Of a DNA stretch of 64,000 nucleotides, positions 20,349-32,311 are shown piece after piece. Made by a program: the position numbers and the translations under genes. Origin of the DNA: Didymella arachidicola (Eukaryota > Ascomycota > Dothideomycetes > Pleosporales > Didymellaceae); contig CM049988.1 of the NCBI GenBank assembly GCA_016630955.3, forward strand, positions 2,539,868-2,603,867. The letters are read 5' to 3'. The notes below the pieces were generated by a model, which was not told the DNA's origin, did not search any database, and saw only the letters and a list, made by a program, of their open reading frames with translations. Positions within the stretch are counted from its first letter, which is position 1; each line of letters begins with the position of its first letter.

Positions 20349-21916
20349 CGAGAGCGTATGCAGTTCGTTGTACGCACGAGTTCTTGTCGTCAGACGGGGA
20401 TCAGATCTGACTCGAAGCTTTATCTGCATCTTTGTACGATCCATGAGGTACTCGAAGGAAGCCCATGAAAGCAGAGCAGACGTTATACGTTGGACGCTTG
20501 TCAAGGGTGATTTAGAGGGCTCGTCGAAAAGATCTCGTGAGGAACAATCCTGTCTCCTCTTACTTGTTAGCATTATCGAGTACTAAGATTACCCAATCTG
20601 TTCAATGCCTTTTCAGCGTTCTTGTTAGTGGGTGATTTTGGAGCCAGCCGTACTGATGGCCTTCTCCAAGGTGTGGTTCTTTCTCTGCCAAGAGACTCGG
20701 AACTGTGTATATGCTTGTAGAGAGAGGCCATGGTCGACCTGGTCGAAACAGAACTAACATGCAAAGCACACGGCATGATTGGTCGAAGACCCTGAGTTGG
20801 TCATGGCTTTATATTGGAGACCCAATGAGTCCAAGCTGGAGATGAACAAAGTCTTCACTTGAGACTCGAGCATTGTCTGTCTGTAAATGGATGTAGTGCC
20901 TCAATCTCTGCACCTATTAACCCAAGATTGTGCTAGGTCTGTAAGGACTGCATAGGCATTGCCCGCAACCACGTTCTTCGAGCATCGGACTGAGCACGGC
21001 GTTTGACTGAATTTTCTGAATCTGGAAGTTTCTGCTCTTGCTCTTCAATTCCAGGCCTGCTGGTTGAGGAAGTAGACTGGACTAGGTATGCATGAAATCT
21101 GAACGATCAACATTGCTTGCCCACTCCTTGACGGTGGCGTCAACTTCACGCAGGTCAGTTGAATTCAACACAGAATTCAACGAAAGGAGGCTTTGATCAA
21201 TAGACTGGTCGGTCGGAAAACTGTCACCAGAGCCTAGTCTATAACATGTTTCCGATAAGCCAAGGCACCTCACTGGCTGTAGGTCGGAAGATAGTCATAT
21301 CAAGTGCGTCATATTAGTCTACGCACAGAACGGTTATGACTTGACTGATAGTATCAAAAAGTATTTCGTTCCCAGGCTTGATGAGCAGCTAAGATCGGGC
21401 TGATGAGAATACCCTACTGCGGATGATGAGAGACTTAGTCAAGCGAACACAACCTGGCATATCAAACTGATTATGACAATTGCTTCCTTATGCTGAGAGA
21501 CTTAGGGTAGGGTAAGGTTTCGCTTAACGGACTAATCAATGACATTTGCTATTTCTGATATAACGCTACTTTGCCTGATTCCAAGCCTGATTCCAAGAAA
21601 AAAGTGGCTCCTGCCGAAGCGAGTTGTCCAAGATCGCCTTTGCCGCGCAGACCTCGATCTTGACAAAGGACCACATCATATTCATCCAATATGGAACCTT
21701 CCATCGCATCCGAGACGCTGGCTTCATGATAAAATTTCGATAGTTATGCAGACTGCTTGCAGCAGAAAACACAAATTGGTTACGCGCTAACTACAGGGTG
21801 GTGAAGTATCAAAACAACAAGGCATACCCTCGGTTGACACAATAGATCTATTGCGTCTTTACTGAAGTGTCAATGCGACTGTTCAAAAGAGCGGGAAAAA
21901 CAAGATACAGAAAGTT

Positions 21917-22247
21917 GTCGCGATATGTAAGCAAGCCAGTGTGCTGCATCTTTGCGATAGTCATGAGCCTGGCGTTTCTATACCTTAGCAGGAAAGTCGC
22001 ACTGCGCTGCAATTGCACTACCTTGTTGCATAACTACCTATACACAGCAGCCAGAGTCTAACAGCTACTACGCGTCTACATAGAGAGACATTGGTACATT
22101 TTAGTAGACATGGAGAGACGTTAGTTTAAGACTCTTACGCAGCACTCGCTTATGCAGTAGTCTAGCTACAGAGACTCTGCCTAGACTAGGGGGGGGGTGG
22201 GGGGGTGTCGTGATACATAAGCAAGTCAGTATGCCGCAATTCTGCGG
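21917..22247 (+). repeat. Pair of ~40-bp direct repeats with transition differences
   Basis: The segment around 21917-21957 (GTCGCGATATGTAAGCAAGC) recurs around 22208-22247 (GTCGTGATACATAAGCAAGT). Most differences are C/T or G/A. The pair may be remnants of terminal repeats of a lost element. Confidence 0.4.
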
Positions 22248-23192
22248 TGCCGTATTCTTGCTACAGAATTTGTTACAATTTTAACCATTTGGGCCATCTA
22301 CGAGATCAACCATGCCTAATGACTAGGGGAGTCCCCTGGTGATGCTTCGTCATGCAACCTGAAACAATGTCTCGATCTGGATTGACTGTCAGTACCGTAG
22401 TTAAAATCAATAATTAGTTCAACCCTTTTAAGACTTAATGTCACTTCATACACTGCACTTTTATATGAAATATTGTGTAAAATACACCCCTAACGCCGTG
22501 TAATCTGCGGGCTTACTTCTGTGTATTTCACACGCCAAAAGTGCGATGTTTTTTTTTACACCCCCTGGTAGCCTAGTGCCCATGCTAGGAACTCGCGGAA
22601 CTTAGGTCTGTGAGACAAAATCTAACTCTTACAAGACTGGACGCCGGAACAAGAAAAGATGGAAGACATCTTTGACCAGAGTTCTTGGCGGTGAATCAAC
22701 TGTCAATCTTGATAACGACGTGCAAAGCTGCCTGGAACTGGGCCATTGCCTGGAACTGGGCTATCTCAAGGGCTTTATATCATACTTCAGCTCTTTACAG
22801 TAGACTCGGCAGGTGATCGGGATGTCTCCGCAACATTCAGGCCTACCACGGAGACCAATTCCAACGCATACGGTCAGGCTGTGCATCTCCGATTGTACAA
22901 GAACAGCCAATCAAAACATTCTGAAACTACTGGCCACGCAGTATGACGATCGTATTATCATGCAATTCCTAATGGAATTAAAACGCTGGAATCGTACAAC
23001 TAGGCTGCCACGAATTAATCAGAAAGCCGCATTTGTTTGACCTTGGTGCTTAAGGTCTGAACGATCGGGCGACCATCAGCACAATTAGTGGCAAAGTTCC
23101 TTCTTGGACGCATTCCGATCACAAGAACAGTTGGTACTTGAAGGATTCATGCACAATGATTGCGTGTTTTGCAACGTTCGTTCATTTTGTGA

Positions 23193-23776
23193 TCAAGAAG
23201 TCAAGTTTGACATGTTTTGGCCTGGATGGCGGGAACTCATATGCCTCCTGAAATTGTCCTTCTGAGACCATGACTTGCCGCACCACGCAACAGGACACTC
23301 GTACTGATTCCCACGTCGGTCGTCTCTAAGCTTACCACGATGCCGAGAGCTGGCTTCGTGCCCCAAGAGGTTCTTGGCGAAGTCCATGTCTCGTTTCAGT
23401 GTTATTTGACAGATGGTGCAGAGATAAGGTGGCTCGTGAGTTTTGAGATATTTGCTTCAAAAGAGTCAGTAAGAATTTTTCCAATGCATGACATGACTTA
23501 ATTTAGATCTGAGCGACGCTAGAATCGCTTACTATAGTGCGAGTGTGTGCATACTGTGGTAGCATTACTTCTTCAATAACGAGAGTCTGAAGACAGGTGA
23601 ACTTCACTAGGAAGTGGCGAAAAAGATTGTGATGACCACGGGGGCAGATTTCGGCATGGCGGTAAAGGTGGCAGTTGGTTTGTGTCATCTGAATCAGGCC
23701 GCTTTAGTTTGGGGCGTGCTGTGGTTGATACTGAACACTCTTGCGACGCTTGAGCCTCCGACTCCGGATCCTCCAT
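23193..23776 (-). pseudogene. C2H2 zinc-finger gene, probably decayed
   Basis: The last segment is convincing. Read in frame from about 23450 it gives KYLKTHEPPYLCTICQITLK, then residues with GHEASSRHRGKLRDD, and then a C2H2 finger YECPVAWCGKSWSQKDNFRRH ending at 23193. A splice acceptor (TTACTGACTC...GAAG) precedes it, with a good GTAAGC donor about 97 bp upstream. Upstream reading is inconsistent. One frame starts at 23776 with MEDPESEAQASQEC and another contains a second finger-like stretch, CPRGHHNLFRHF. Neither joins the last exon in phase. Frameshifts in a former multi-finger nuclear DNA-binding protein are the simplest explanation; an unrecognised extra intron is the alternative. Confidence 0.45.
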
Positions 23777-24724
23777 AGCGCGTACCCTTGGGTTATTAAT
23801 TAGTTAAGATTATAATTTCGCATAATCAATCTGCTGCTGTTGGGCTATTAGACTGCAATAGATAAGTGTAGCCCTATTATAGGTGCATTTATACTAAGAT
23901 CTATCCTTCTATCATAAGGGCTCTAATGCTATATAAGACAGCGTGTCCTACCTCTTTTAGAACTAAATACTGTTATGCTAGCCTCTGTCAGCGCAAAATA
24001 CTGTCACAAAGGAGAGAAATTACTGTTCCTACCCCTTAATATTATTTTGCTAACGCTACAGGGGGACAGATGTGCACGCAGGGGGGCTGTAATATAGATA
24101 GAAAGGTCCAGCACGCTTATATCGCTATAGGACTACCCTTTGCTCCTGTGAAACACCCTCTACTGCTGTGCAACGTGTGATAGTAACGTGGACGCCTAGC
24201 GCTGCGCATCTACCTTAAGGCAGGTGCCCCTCTATTCCTTCCCTTAGCAGTAATAGAGAAGAAGTCTAACAGGATGTTAAGCTAATATTATATCACGCTG
24301 TTTATATATTGCGGGCGTATCACGTAGACATAGTGCACTTAAGTGACATCGTTTCAGTAGCATGCCCTACACATGTCATTGATCCTCGGCTGTTAACCAA
24401 GGGCTTGGTTAACAGCCGAGGGTCAACAGGGAGGTGAAGATGATGTTCGATTTGATCACAACACCTCGAATGATCAGACCTTAGGATACAGGCTCACTAG
24501 AAACTGGCGCCGATGCAGAGAAGAGGAGGATGATCGAAAGACTTGAAGGATTTCACGATCCATCTTGTGCTAAGCTTCGTTACGGTTACCAAACAAGCTC
24601 GAATTGGTAGAAATGTCAAGCTTCGTATTAGAAACTAAGATCTCTTGTGTTAGATCTTGATCGAGACACTAGGTGGTAATCGACAGTGCTTGCTGTATTC
24701 ATAAGTGCTACCTGTTTACTAAAG
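23777..24724. other. A/T-rich intergenic stretch, no gene
   Basis: About 950 bp of A/T-rich sequence with many TA-rich runs and no coding signal. A perfect palindrome lies inside (24384-24421). Confidence 0.45.
24384..24421. repeat. Perfect 18-bp inverted repeat with 2-bp spacer
   Basis: The arm 24384-24401 (CCTCGGCTGTTAACCAAG) and its exact complement 24404-24421 are separated by GG. It can form a very stable hairpin or cruciform. Confidence 0.85.
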
Positions 24725-25320
24725 CTAGTATGTTGTGCCATTGATGAAGGTCGTGTTACTCCATTCGTTGGCAAGCTATAATTGATTCAGTTTTTATGGC
24801 GTGAGAATTTCTTAGCATGACTTACATTCCAAGCATCGATCCGCAGCGTAAATGTACCGTTGTCATACACCGCGACACGCTGCAAGATGCCGACAGCCGT
24901 CACAAAGTTCAACCAGTAGTAGTCCTTGTCTCCCGTCTCGAAGACGAGTCGCAGGTGCAATTTGCCATCCGGCTGTCTTGACCCAGACGTCTGGATGTAA
25001 ATGTTGGCACCATCGTCTGTTTGCAGATTGTATCGTGTATCCGCGCTGAAAACACCCGTCTGAGGATCCGTGAGACCCCAATCGGCACCCAGGTCCAGAA
25101 CCTTACCGCTCAAACGCGGACCAGTAAAGTTTCCACCGACAATGGGAATGGCGGTCCGCAAACCTTTGGCAGTCTGGGAAGTAAAAATTCCTGGCTCGCA
25201 GTCGACGAAGACTGTGTACAGGTACTCAAAACCCGGCGCAGTTGGCGCTGTGACATTTGTGCAAAGCACATCCGCGCAAAGCAGGGTTATTACTGTCGTA
25301 AAGACCTTGAAAAGCTGCAT
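24725..25320 (-). CDS. Secreted DUF3237-family protein
   Basis: Two exons: 25320-24826 and 24775-24725, with intron 24776-24825 (GTAAGT...TTATAG). They give 181 residues ending in TTFINGTTY. The chosen start (25320) begins with a signal peptide, MQLFKVFTTVITLLCADVLC; an in-frame start at 25380 would put 20 polar residues before it. The mature part follows the DUF3237 pattern: FEYLYTVFVDCEPG, GLRTAIPIVGGNFTGPRLSG, GADWGLTDPQTGVFSADTRY, then GANIYIQTSGSRQPDGKL and YYWLNFVTAVGIL. Several N-glycosylation sequons (NFT, NGT, NTT) agree with secretion. DUF3237 proteins form small beta-barrels of unknown biochemical role. Confidence 0.85.
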
Positions 25321-25831
25321 GACAAGAGATGTCGAAGTCGTAGTTGCTGATGACGTAGGTAGTCCGGGATGCGCATACAAATATGCACCTCGTCGAACCT
25401 GTACATTATGTACACACTGCAGAAAGAGGATCAGCGCGACTCACGTGTCTAATCCCTCGGTCTCATTCTATTCATCCGAGGGGTGAAGAGCCGTGGTGCA
25501 ATGCCGCCGAATCTCGATGCGGGGATCACTGAGGCTGGTGAACTGCCCCACATGTGGCACATCTTATCCCCCGCAGCAGCGTGCGTCGAGTCACATCTGG
25601 TACACAGTAGGTGTAAGGTCCGTCCCTACGTGCCGAGACGCACCGCGTAACGAGACAGATTCGCACTCCGGGCCTTCGGAGCCTCTTGTTCACTCATTGA
25701 CAGACCCTGCATTTACATGCAGCATTATTCATTTACCTCTTCGCCAGTGACTTTGTCTCCGAGAACGCGTGCTGCCGTGCTGGCCCTGCTGTTGATGGCT
25801 TCGTCCACACCGTGAATTCCCCCTTCGTCAG
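25321..25831. other. Intergenic region, no supported gene
   Basis: About 510 bp upstream of the DUF3237 gene. No coding or RNA feature is recognised. Confidence 0.35.
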
Positions 25832-26150
25832 TGCCCCCCTGTCCATTCATGGCTGAGGAGATTTCTGTGAGGATCGGAGGGTTTAGAAGAGAGCAAAGTT
25901 GAGGAACCTTGTATCCCTAGGCATCAGAAGCTCTTTTAACTGAAAAATTGGGCAGTCCGGCAGTTTCGCCGATCGGGAGACAAGATTGCAGATTGCGACC
26001 TGGCACCCTGGATCACGCTAGCTTTGCTTTCAGTGCAGGGGGCTGCATTAGCGTGAGTACCGGCGCCTGTAAGATACGGTACTGTATAGAGCGCTATACC
26101 TACCGCGGACTGACCGCTAAGACGAGCTGTGGTGCATGCTGGCGGCTTTC
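25832..26150 (+). repeat. Left inverted repeat flanking the HET-NACHT-WD40 gene
   Basis: This ~310-bp segment aligns, inverted, with 31128-31439. Long matching blocks include CAGTCCGGCAGTTTCGCCG, GCAGATTGCGACC, CGCTAGCTT and GGGCTGCATTAGCGT. Identity is incomplete, so the copies are old. Confidence 0.75.
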
Positions 26151-26367
26151 CCGAAGCATGTGCTTGATTTGTGCTATGTCACTCGCGGCTCTAAGTGGAT
26201 TTCCCCACATCTCCTGGAGGCTAGACAGCAAGAACATAGAGCGCAAGATTCATTCGTAAATGCAGATTATACGTTGTTATGCAACTTCTGTGCTCTATAC
26301 GTCCTTATAGCCACTTAAGAGCGGACTTCGGAAGCTCAGTCTTGAGCAGGGAGCGATTGTTTCATGT

Positions 26368-29300
26368 CTACACTTTGCTAAGCATACACGTGAGGGTGAC
26401 TGGGTCAACACTGCAGGTCCACACTCTGCCAGTTGCGACACCCATACCGATTCTGTTCCCGCGCCCCGCAGAGCATGACGGTCGATACTCTGACGGTATC
26501 CACAACAAGTTCCTGTTGTTATACTTGATCCATGTGATGTCAGAGCTGAGGCTTCTTTCTAGATAATAGGGGTGCGCAGTTTCCACAAGATCTAACTTGC
26601 TAGGAACTTTTAGGTCGTGTATAGCAATGGGGCCTATTTCAGTACGGAGAAAGGAGCTGGTGGGATTAAAGGATAGACGGTAGAGAGCCTTGCCGGTATT
26701 GAGCGTCTGCAGACACGCCCCGCTGCTCGCATCCCACACCTTGACCGTGTTGTCGTATGACGCCGACGCCAGCTTGCTCGAGTCGTGCGAGAAGGCTACA
26801 GACATGACAGTGTCGCTATGGCCCTCAAGCGTCTGCAGACACGCCCCGCTGCTCACATCCCACACCTTGACCGTGTTATCGTCTGACGCCGACGCCAGCT
26901 TGCTCGAGTCGTGCGAGAAGGCTACAGAGTTGACAAAGCTGCTATGGCCCTTGAGCGTCTGCAGACACGCCCCGCTGCTCGCATCCCACACTTTGACCGT
27001 CTTGTCGTCTGACGCCGACGCCAGCTTGCTCGAGTCGTGCGAGAAGGCTACAGAGCTGACAGAGCTGCTATGACCCTCCAGCGTCTGCAGACACGCCCCG
27101 CTGCTCGCATCCCACACCTTGACCGTCTTGTCGTATGACGCCGACGCCAGCTTGCTCGAGTCGTGCGAGAAGGCTACAGACATGACAGTGTCGCTATGGC
27201 CCTCGAGCGTCTGCAGACACGCCCCGCTGCTCGCATCCCACACCTTGACCGTCTTGTCGTATGACGCCGACGCCAGCTTGCTCGAGTCGTGCGAGAAGGC
27301 TACAGATATGACAATGCTGCTATGGCCCTTGAGCGTCTGCAGACACGCCCCGCTGCTCGCATCCCACACCTTGACCGTCTTGTCGTATGACGCCGACGCC
27401 AGCTTGCTCGAGTCGTGCGAGAAGGCTACAGACATGACAGTGTCGCTATGGCCCTCGAGCGTCTGCAGACACGCCCCGCTGCTCGCATCCCACACCTTGA
27501 CCGTATTGTCGCCTGACGCCGACGCCAGCTTGCTCGAGTCGTGCGAGAAGGCTACAGAGTTGACAAAGCTGCTATGGCCCTTGAGCGTCTGCAGACACGC
27601 CCCGCTGCTCGCATCCCACACCTTGACCGTCTTGTCGTTTGACGCCGACGCCAGCTTGCTCGAGTCGTGCGAGAAGGCTACAGACATGACAGTGTCGCTA
27701 TGTCCCTCGAGCGTCTGCAGACACGCCCCGCTGCTCGCATCCCACACCTTGACCGTATTGTCGCCTGACGCCGACGCCAGCTTGCTCGAGTCGTGCGAGA
27801 AGGCTACAGAGTTGACAAAGCTGCTATGGCCCTTGAGCGTCTGCAGACACGCCCCGCTGCTCGCATCCCACACCTTGACCGTCTTGTCGTTTGACGCCGA
27901 CGCCAGCTTGCTCGAGTCGTGCGAGAAGGCTACAGACATGACAGTGTCGCTATGGCCCTCGAGCGTCTGCAGACACGCCCCGCTGCTCGCATCCCACACC
28001 TTGACCGTATTGTCGCCTGACGCCGACGCCAGCTTGCTCGAGTCGTGCAAGAAGGCTACAGACATGACAGTGTCGCTATGGCCCTCGAGCGTCTGCAGAC
28101 AAGCACTCCAGCCGTCGCTCATCGCTGGCTTTACAGTAACTCCACCCGGCTGTTCGTGCCGGAACAGGTTTCTAATCACGCTCCCTGTTGGACTGAACAA
28201 CAGTGCAGAAGCGTACGTCTGCAGAGGGTAGCTCTCAACTACCCTTTTGTGGTACATGATGAATCGGCCGGCATCTTGGATAAGCTTAGTCAGTTCATCA
28301 CTGCTATCGTCACGCATTGCCTGCCAGAGTCAGCACGTACAATACGTGAATCTTATAACTGTGCCGTCTTTGCATGCCGTACCTGGGCCAGAGAGCGTAG
28401 TCTCGCCATCGAAATCACCCCCTCGCTCATGCTTCTGCACAGACTGAGCGCTTCTAGCCAGTACAGATACTTCTTCCTCAAAAATTCACCGACAGCACCT
28501 GCGACTTCCAAATCACTAACACTGTTAGCCCACGACTCAGGCTTCGAGTCGTACAGATGGTCGATCCAGTAGACGCACGAGTAGCGTGAGGCTGCAAGCG
28601 GGTCTGGCTCTGGCGGTTGAATCTCTTCGATAGCAGTCCCTAGCGCTTTCAGGCTGTACATGTCCCGGCGCAACGTGTTGGACAGAATCGCGAGCGACCT
28701 AGAGAAGATCATGTGATGAATGGCTTTAGCGCCCTGTGGAAAGACCTCGTTATATGCACTTGCAAAGAAAAAGTCTTTTGCAGACTGATGCACGAAGTAG
28801 ATCGTGTCTTCTCGCAAAGTAAGAAACGATCCACAGAGGCCGATGACCTCTCGCACCTCTGCTTCGCCGGCTAGGTCTTCGAGCGGCTCAGCAAGGGCCA
28901 CTAGCTCCTGCAGCGTGATTGGCCGATACACGAGCGCGGCTGAAGCCAGCACCTGCTTGCAGAGTGTAGCGTCATCCGACACGCTGATCTGCTGCATCAT
29001 CCGCTCATAAAACGCCTTTAGGCCAGGCGGGAAGGTGTCCAGTTTCTTTAGCACGTTCCGTCTCGCTGTTGCTCGAAGCTCCTGACACACCAACGCTACC
29101 CACAGGAAGGTGCCGTCTGCGTTTGCCGTCAGCCTCTCCAAAACCGTGTCTTGCATCTGCTGGTCGTAGTTCTTCTGCTGTGCCAGCTGAGCCACCTTGT
29201 GCTGGATGAACACCCCAACAGCTGCAGACACAGACTCTGCGTTCAGCTCAAGGCTCAGCCTGGCCTTGTGCCCAGCTTGCCCCAGCTGCTCTTCAATCTC

Positions 29301-30632
29301 TGGCCAGTTGCGGCTCGACACGATCCACTTGACGCGGGAAGAGGCAGACGACTGCTTTGCAATAAAGTGAAGCAGTTTCGGCAAATTAGTGACACACTCG
29401 TCTAGCGCATCGACGATCAGGTATGTACTTCTTAGCTGTGGGTCTTGCAGCACGTCCGTGAAGATCTCCGTCAAGGCGACCCAGGCGTTTGCATCCTCAA
29501 ACAAGGCTTTGCCTGCATGATCGTACTTCTTACAGACGTGCGATACAAGTGACGGTTGCTGGTGTATAAGCATATACAGCAAGCCCCGTAGCACGGCTGT
29601 AGCGCTGTTAATGCGCGGGTCGGTCGCCTGGCAAAAGAAGTACGACAGCAGGGCGGACCTTGGCATCGAGTTGTGCAGTTCGTCAATGATGCCACACAGA
29701 AGCATCGTCTTTCCCTTGCCAGGGTTGCCTTTCACCCACAACAGCCGGCTATCCGAGCGCCGTTGCCATTGCTGAAAAGTCGGATTGGCAAGCACCCAGC
29801 GGTAGGAGTCTGCGAGAAGGCCGCCTTTGGTATCCTCGATGCGCTTCTTGTCGTCACGCGGGTCCGTGTGCCGTACGTCTTGCACGCATCTTTCTAGCTT
29901 GTGAATCTCATCCATCAGGCGTTTGAAAGCACCAGCTGCGCCTTCGCCATACACCGGCGCTATGTCGACACTGAAGATGCCTTGCAGCGAGTACGCCCCG
30001 TCTTCTTCGCGCTTGGTTTCCCGGCCTTCTTTCCACCGCAGCCGCTCGTTGACGCTGAACTGAGAGAGGGGGTCTCCGCTGAGCGCTCCCAATGAGATAC
30101 AAGTGATCTTGTGGATCGGTGTCTTCAGCGATGTCCTGTCACCAAGCTTCTTCCCTTCTTGAGAGAAGAACTCAACTATGCTTGGAGCAAGCAGCTCCTG
30201 CAGCGTCCAGCCACGTGTGAACCATCGGCTTGATCTGAAAGCATCCTCCCAAGTGAACTTGCCGAGCATGGCGTTGACCTTTCTTTTCCTTGTCGATACG
30301 TCCGACAGGTACACATAGCATCTCGCTGCGTTCTTGTACCAGCGAAACATGGACCGGATGGCGTGAGAGAGCTCAGCCTTGTCCGTCTTGTCGATGCAGC
30401 AGGTGTCGACCCAGAAGTACTCTAGGCCATCTTGCCGTGCTTGTTGTCCGCAGAAGCGAATCTTCTCGTAGCCAGACTTATGCTTGCCGCCGCCTTCTGC
30501 AACGTCTCCAAAAGTCACCTCATCTGCATCCGCTCCCCATGTGTGCGACAGTATCGCATACGGCGGTATCGGGCCTTCGTCGAAGCTGTCAATCCCGAGC
30601 TTGCCATGTTCGTCGTAGCGCAAGAGATGCAT
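26368..30632 (-). CDS. HET-NACHT-WD40 (HNWD-type) NOD-like receptor
   Basis: Two exons, 30632-28383 and 28320-26368, joined across a 62-bp intron (GTACGG, GTGCTGACTC branch, GGCAG), give 1400 residues. Residues 1 to ~245 form a HET domain: PPYAILSHTW at 23, WVDTCCIDK at about 74, FTRGWTLQELLAPS at about 138. HET domains trigger incompatibility cell death. A NACHT NTPase follows, with Walker A GNPGKGKT at about 302-309 and Walker B YLIVDALDEC at about 404. The C-terminal half has eleven 42-residue WD40 repeats that differ at only a few positions. An ~115-residue tail follows, with SSDITWIKYNNRNLLWIPSE and RPSCSAG, as in Podospora HNWD proteins. In that family WD repeats are thought to recognise non-self or allelic partners. 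Everything needed for function appears intact. Confidence 0.93.
26701..28094 (-). repeat. Eleven 126-bp near-identical WD40-coding tandem repeats
   Basis: The period is exactly 126 bp (42 codons). Variation is concentrated at a few codons: the DTVM/SFVN/SIVI/SSVS segment after GHS, the residue pair in SASxDxTV (G, N, Y or D, then K or N), and E/K before GHS. These correspond to the binding-surface positions known to be hypervariable in fungal NWD genes. The opposite strand also stays open here only because of the repeat. Confidence 0.95.
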
Positions 30633-31127
30633 CGGTTCGGGTAGATGTGTGGCAGGCGTGTACGGTGAGAAGGGGACGCGAGAGGCTCGAGACGGCAGCC
30701 TGGTAGGACGAGAGTGCGGCGGCTGGCTCGCTCAGACAAGCTAATGGAGAAGTGTAAGAATGGCTATAAAGCCTTTAGGTAGCTGCACGGTTGAAACTGC
30801 AATCTGAGTGATGCAGGCTGAAGCTGGTGTTTTGCACCATGTGCTGACTTCTGTGAAGACGCTCAAACGACCAGGACGCGGCTGATTGCGCTCATGCAGG
30901 TGCGGCACAGCCCCAACGACTCGCATCTTCGCGATGACCACGCCCTCATTGCGACGCACTTCTCATTGTCTGCCACCTACAGACTATACGAACCCTCATT
31001 GTTACCGTCGCGATGTAGCCGGCTGCGCGCGGCGGTGAGCGCGTTGAGACGTCTGCGGGCAGCGCGGCTCAGCGCTGTGGTTGATGCCATGACGCAGCAA
31101 CTAGGCTGACGCAGACATAGACAGAAA
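30633..31127. other. 5' flank of the HET-NACHT-WD40 gene
   Basis: About 495 bp between the receptor start codon and the right inverted repeat. It presumably contains the promoter. No other feature is recognised. Confidence 0.4.
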
Positions 31128-31439
31128 ACCGTCGGCCTGCGCCACAGCTCGCCTCACCGTGGATCTGCAGTATGTATAGCGCCAAATACAGTACGATATC
31201 TTACAGCCGTCGCCCGTACGCTAATGCAGCCCGCCGTATAGCAAGCGAAGCTAGCGCGTTCCGACCTGCTGGGTCGCAATCTGCGATCTTCGTTGCCGAC
31301 CGGCGAAACTGCCGGACTGCGTACTTCCCTAGTCAAAAGTGCTTCTAGGGCTAGGAGATGCAAACTTCCTTGACTGCACTTCCTATCAGAGCCTCCGATT
31401 CTTGCTTAGACCTCCCGGGTCGTGAACGGACAGGGGGGT
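31128..31439 (-). repeat. Right inverted repeat flanking the HET-NACHT-WD40 gene
   Basis: Inverted counterpart of 25832-26150. On the minus strand it reads GCAGTCCGGCAGTTTCGCCG, and later GGCTGCATTAGCGTACGGGC. The two repeats bracket a segment of about 5.6 kb centred on the receptor gene. Confidence 0.75.
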
Positions 31440-31982
31440 ATTGACCAAAGGTCGATTGACGGCAATGACGAAACGATGGACAGCAAGGCCAGCTTGACAG
31501 CAATCCGCGCCGGAGACTAATGCATTGATAGAGAAGTGACCACAGAGCATTATTGCGTCAACTACGGGTCTGCATAATTGCAAACGAAAGATAGCGAAGG
31601 TCCAAAGTTCAACCCTGTCCCGTTACGCAGTGCGTCCCGGCACGTGGGGATTGACGTTACGTTGCAACTCGCTCGGTTCTGTCAGCACCTTGAGCTCTGA
31701 ATCGATGATCTGTTGGAGGCTTGCTTTCGTGGGAACAACCCATTGCAGATATGGCCACATAATTAAGACCTGCCACTGTTTCAGGTGGTGGGATTTGTGC
31801 ATTCCTTGTATTCTGCGCCCCAGACGTGCGCTACACGGGTTCAAGTTGAGCTTTCACGGCACACAACAATTCCTATCACGCCAGAAGCGTACTCTGCCCC
31901 TTGCGATGGCCAACAGCAGTCAACGAGCTTTGCAGCAGAGGCGGGGCATGCTTGCCTGCAGAGGTAGCCACAAGTACCGGTG
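31440..31982. other. Intergenic region, no supported gene
   Basis: About 540 bp between the right inverted repeat and the LINE insertion. A 73-codon minus-strand frame (31844-31623) and a 118-codon plus-strand frame exist, but neither shows a recognisable family. Confidence 0.35.
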
Positions 31983-32311
31983 GTAAAGACGTGATTTAGT
32001 TTAGTTTAGTTTAGTCATCCTACTCGGTTTCAGCCGCGTACTGCGCAGCTATGTCCGGAGTGACAGGCTGTGGCAGACAGCGGACGCGGTGCGGACGTTG
32101 ATCCGCGCCGCCCCACTTCATCCTTCGCGAAGAAGAACCAGCTGCCCCCGTAACCTGCCGTCTTCCATCAACCACTATCTAAATATGCTTGCCGGCCCAT
32201 CTAGATACTGGTTCTTCTAACTGTATGCTGTGATTCTAGGCTCATAGAGGCGCTCTGCCTCGTCTGTCGCGTCCGCTGTACCTACAGTCTCCCCCCAACG
32301 CTCGGCGTCGT

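Larger units (their letters stand above)
18773..23192. other. Gene-poor region with MITEs, no supported protein gene
   Basis: About 4.4 kb in which no frame shows a recognisable domain or credible splice pattern. It contains two MITE copies, a 40-bp direct repeat that differs largely by transitions (about 21917 and 22207), a G-rich run at about 22189-22207 and short tandem duplications (for example GCCTGGAACTGGGC twice near 22730-22760). It is probably decayed repeat sequence. Confidence 0.5.

Noticed and set aside
22189..22207. Poly-G run as possible G-quadruplex regulator
   Set aside because: A single interrupted G tract in a gene desert with no nearby gene to regulate; it could be slippage or an assembly artefact.
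26701..28094. Regular repeats considered as a possible CRISPR-like array
   Set aside because: There are no unique spacers. Each 126-bp unit is one complete WD40 codon block inside a eukaryotic gene.
27119..28231. 370-codon plus-strand frame across the WD40 region
   Set aside because: It is periodic only because the 126-bp repeat is a multiple of three. The opposite strand encodes clear WD40 units.
31623..31986. 73- and 118-codon frames between the inverted repeat and the LINE
   Set aside because: They overlap each other on opposite strands, match no family I recognise and have no splice or start context.
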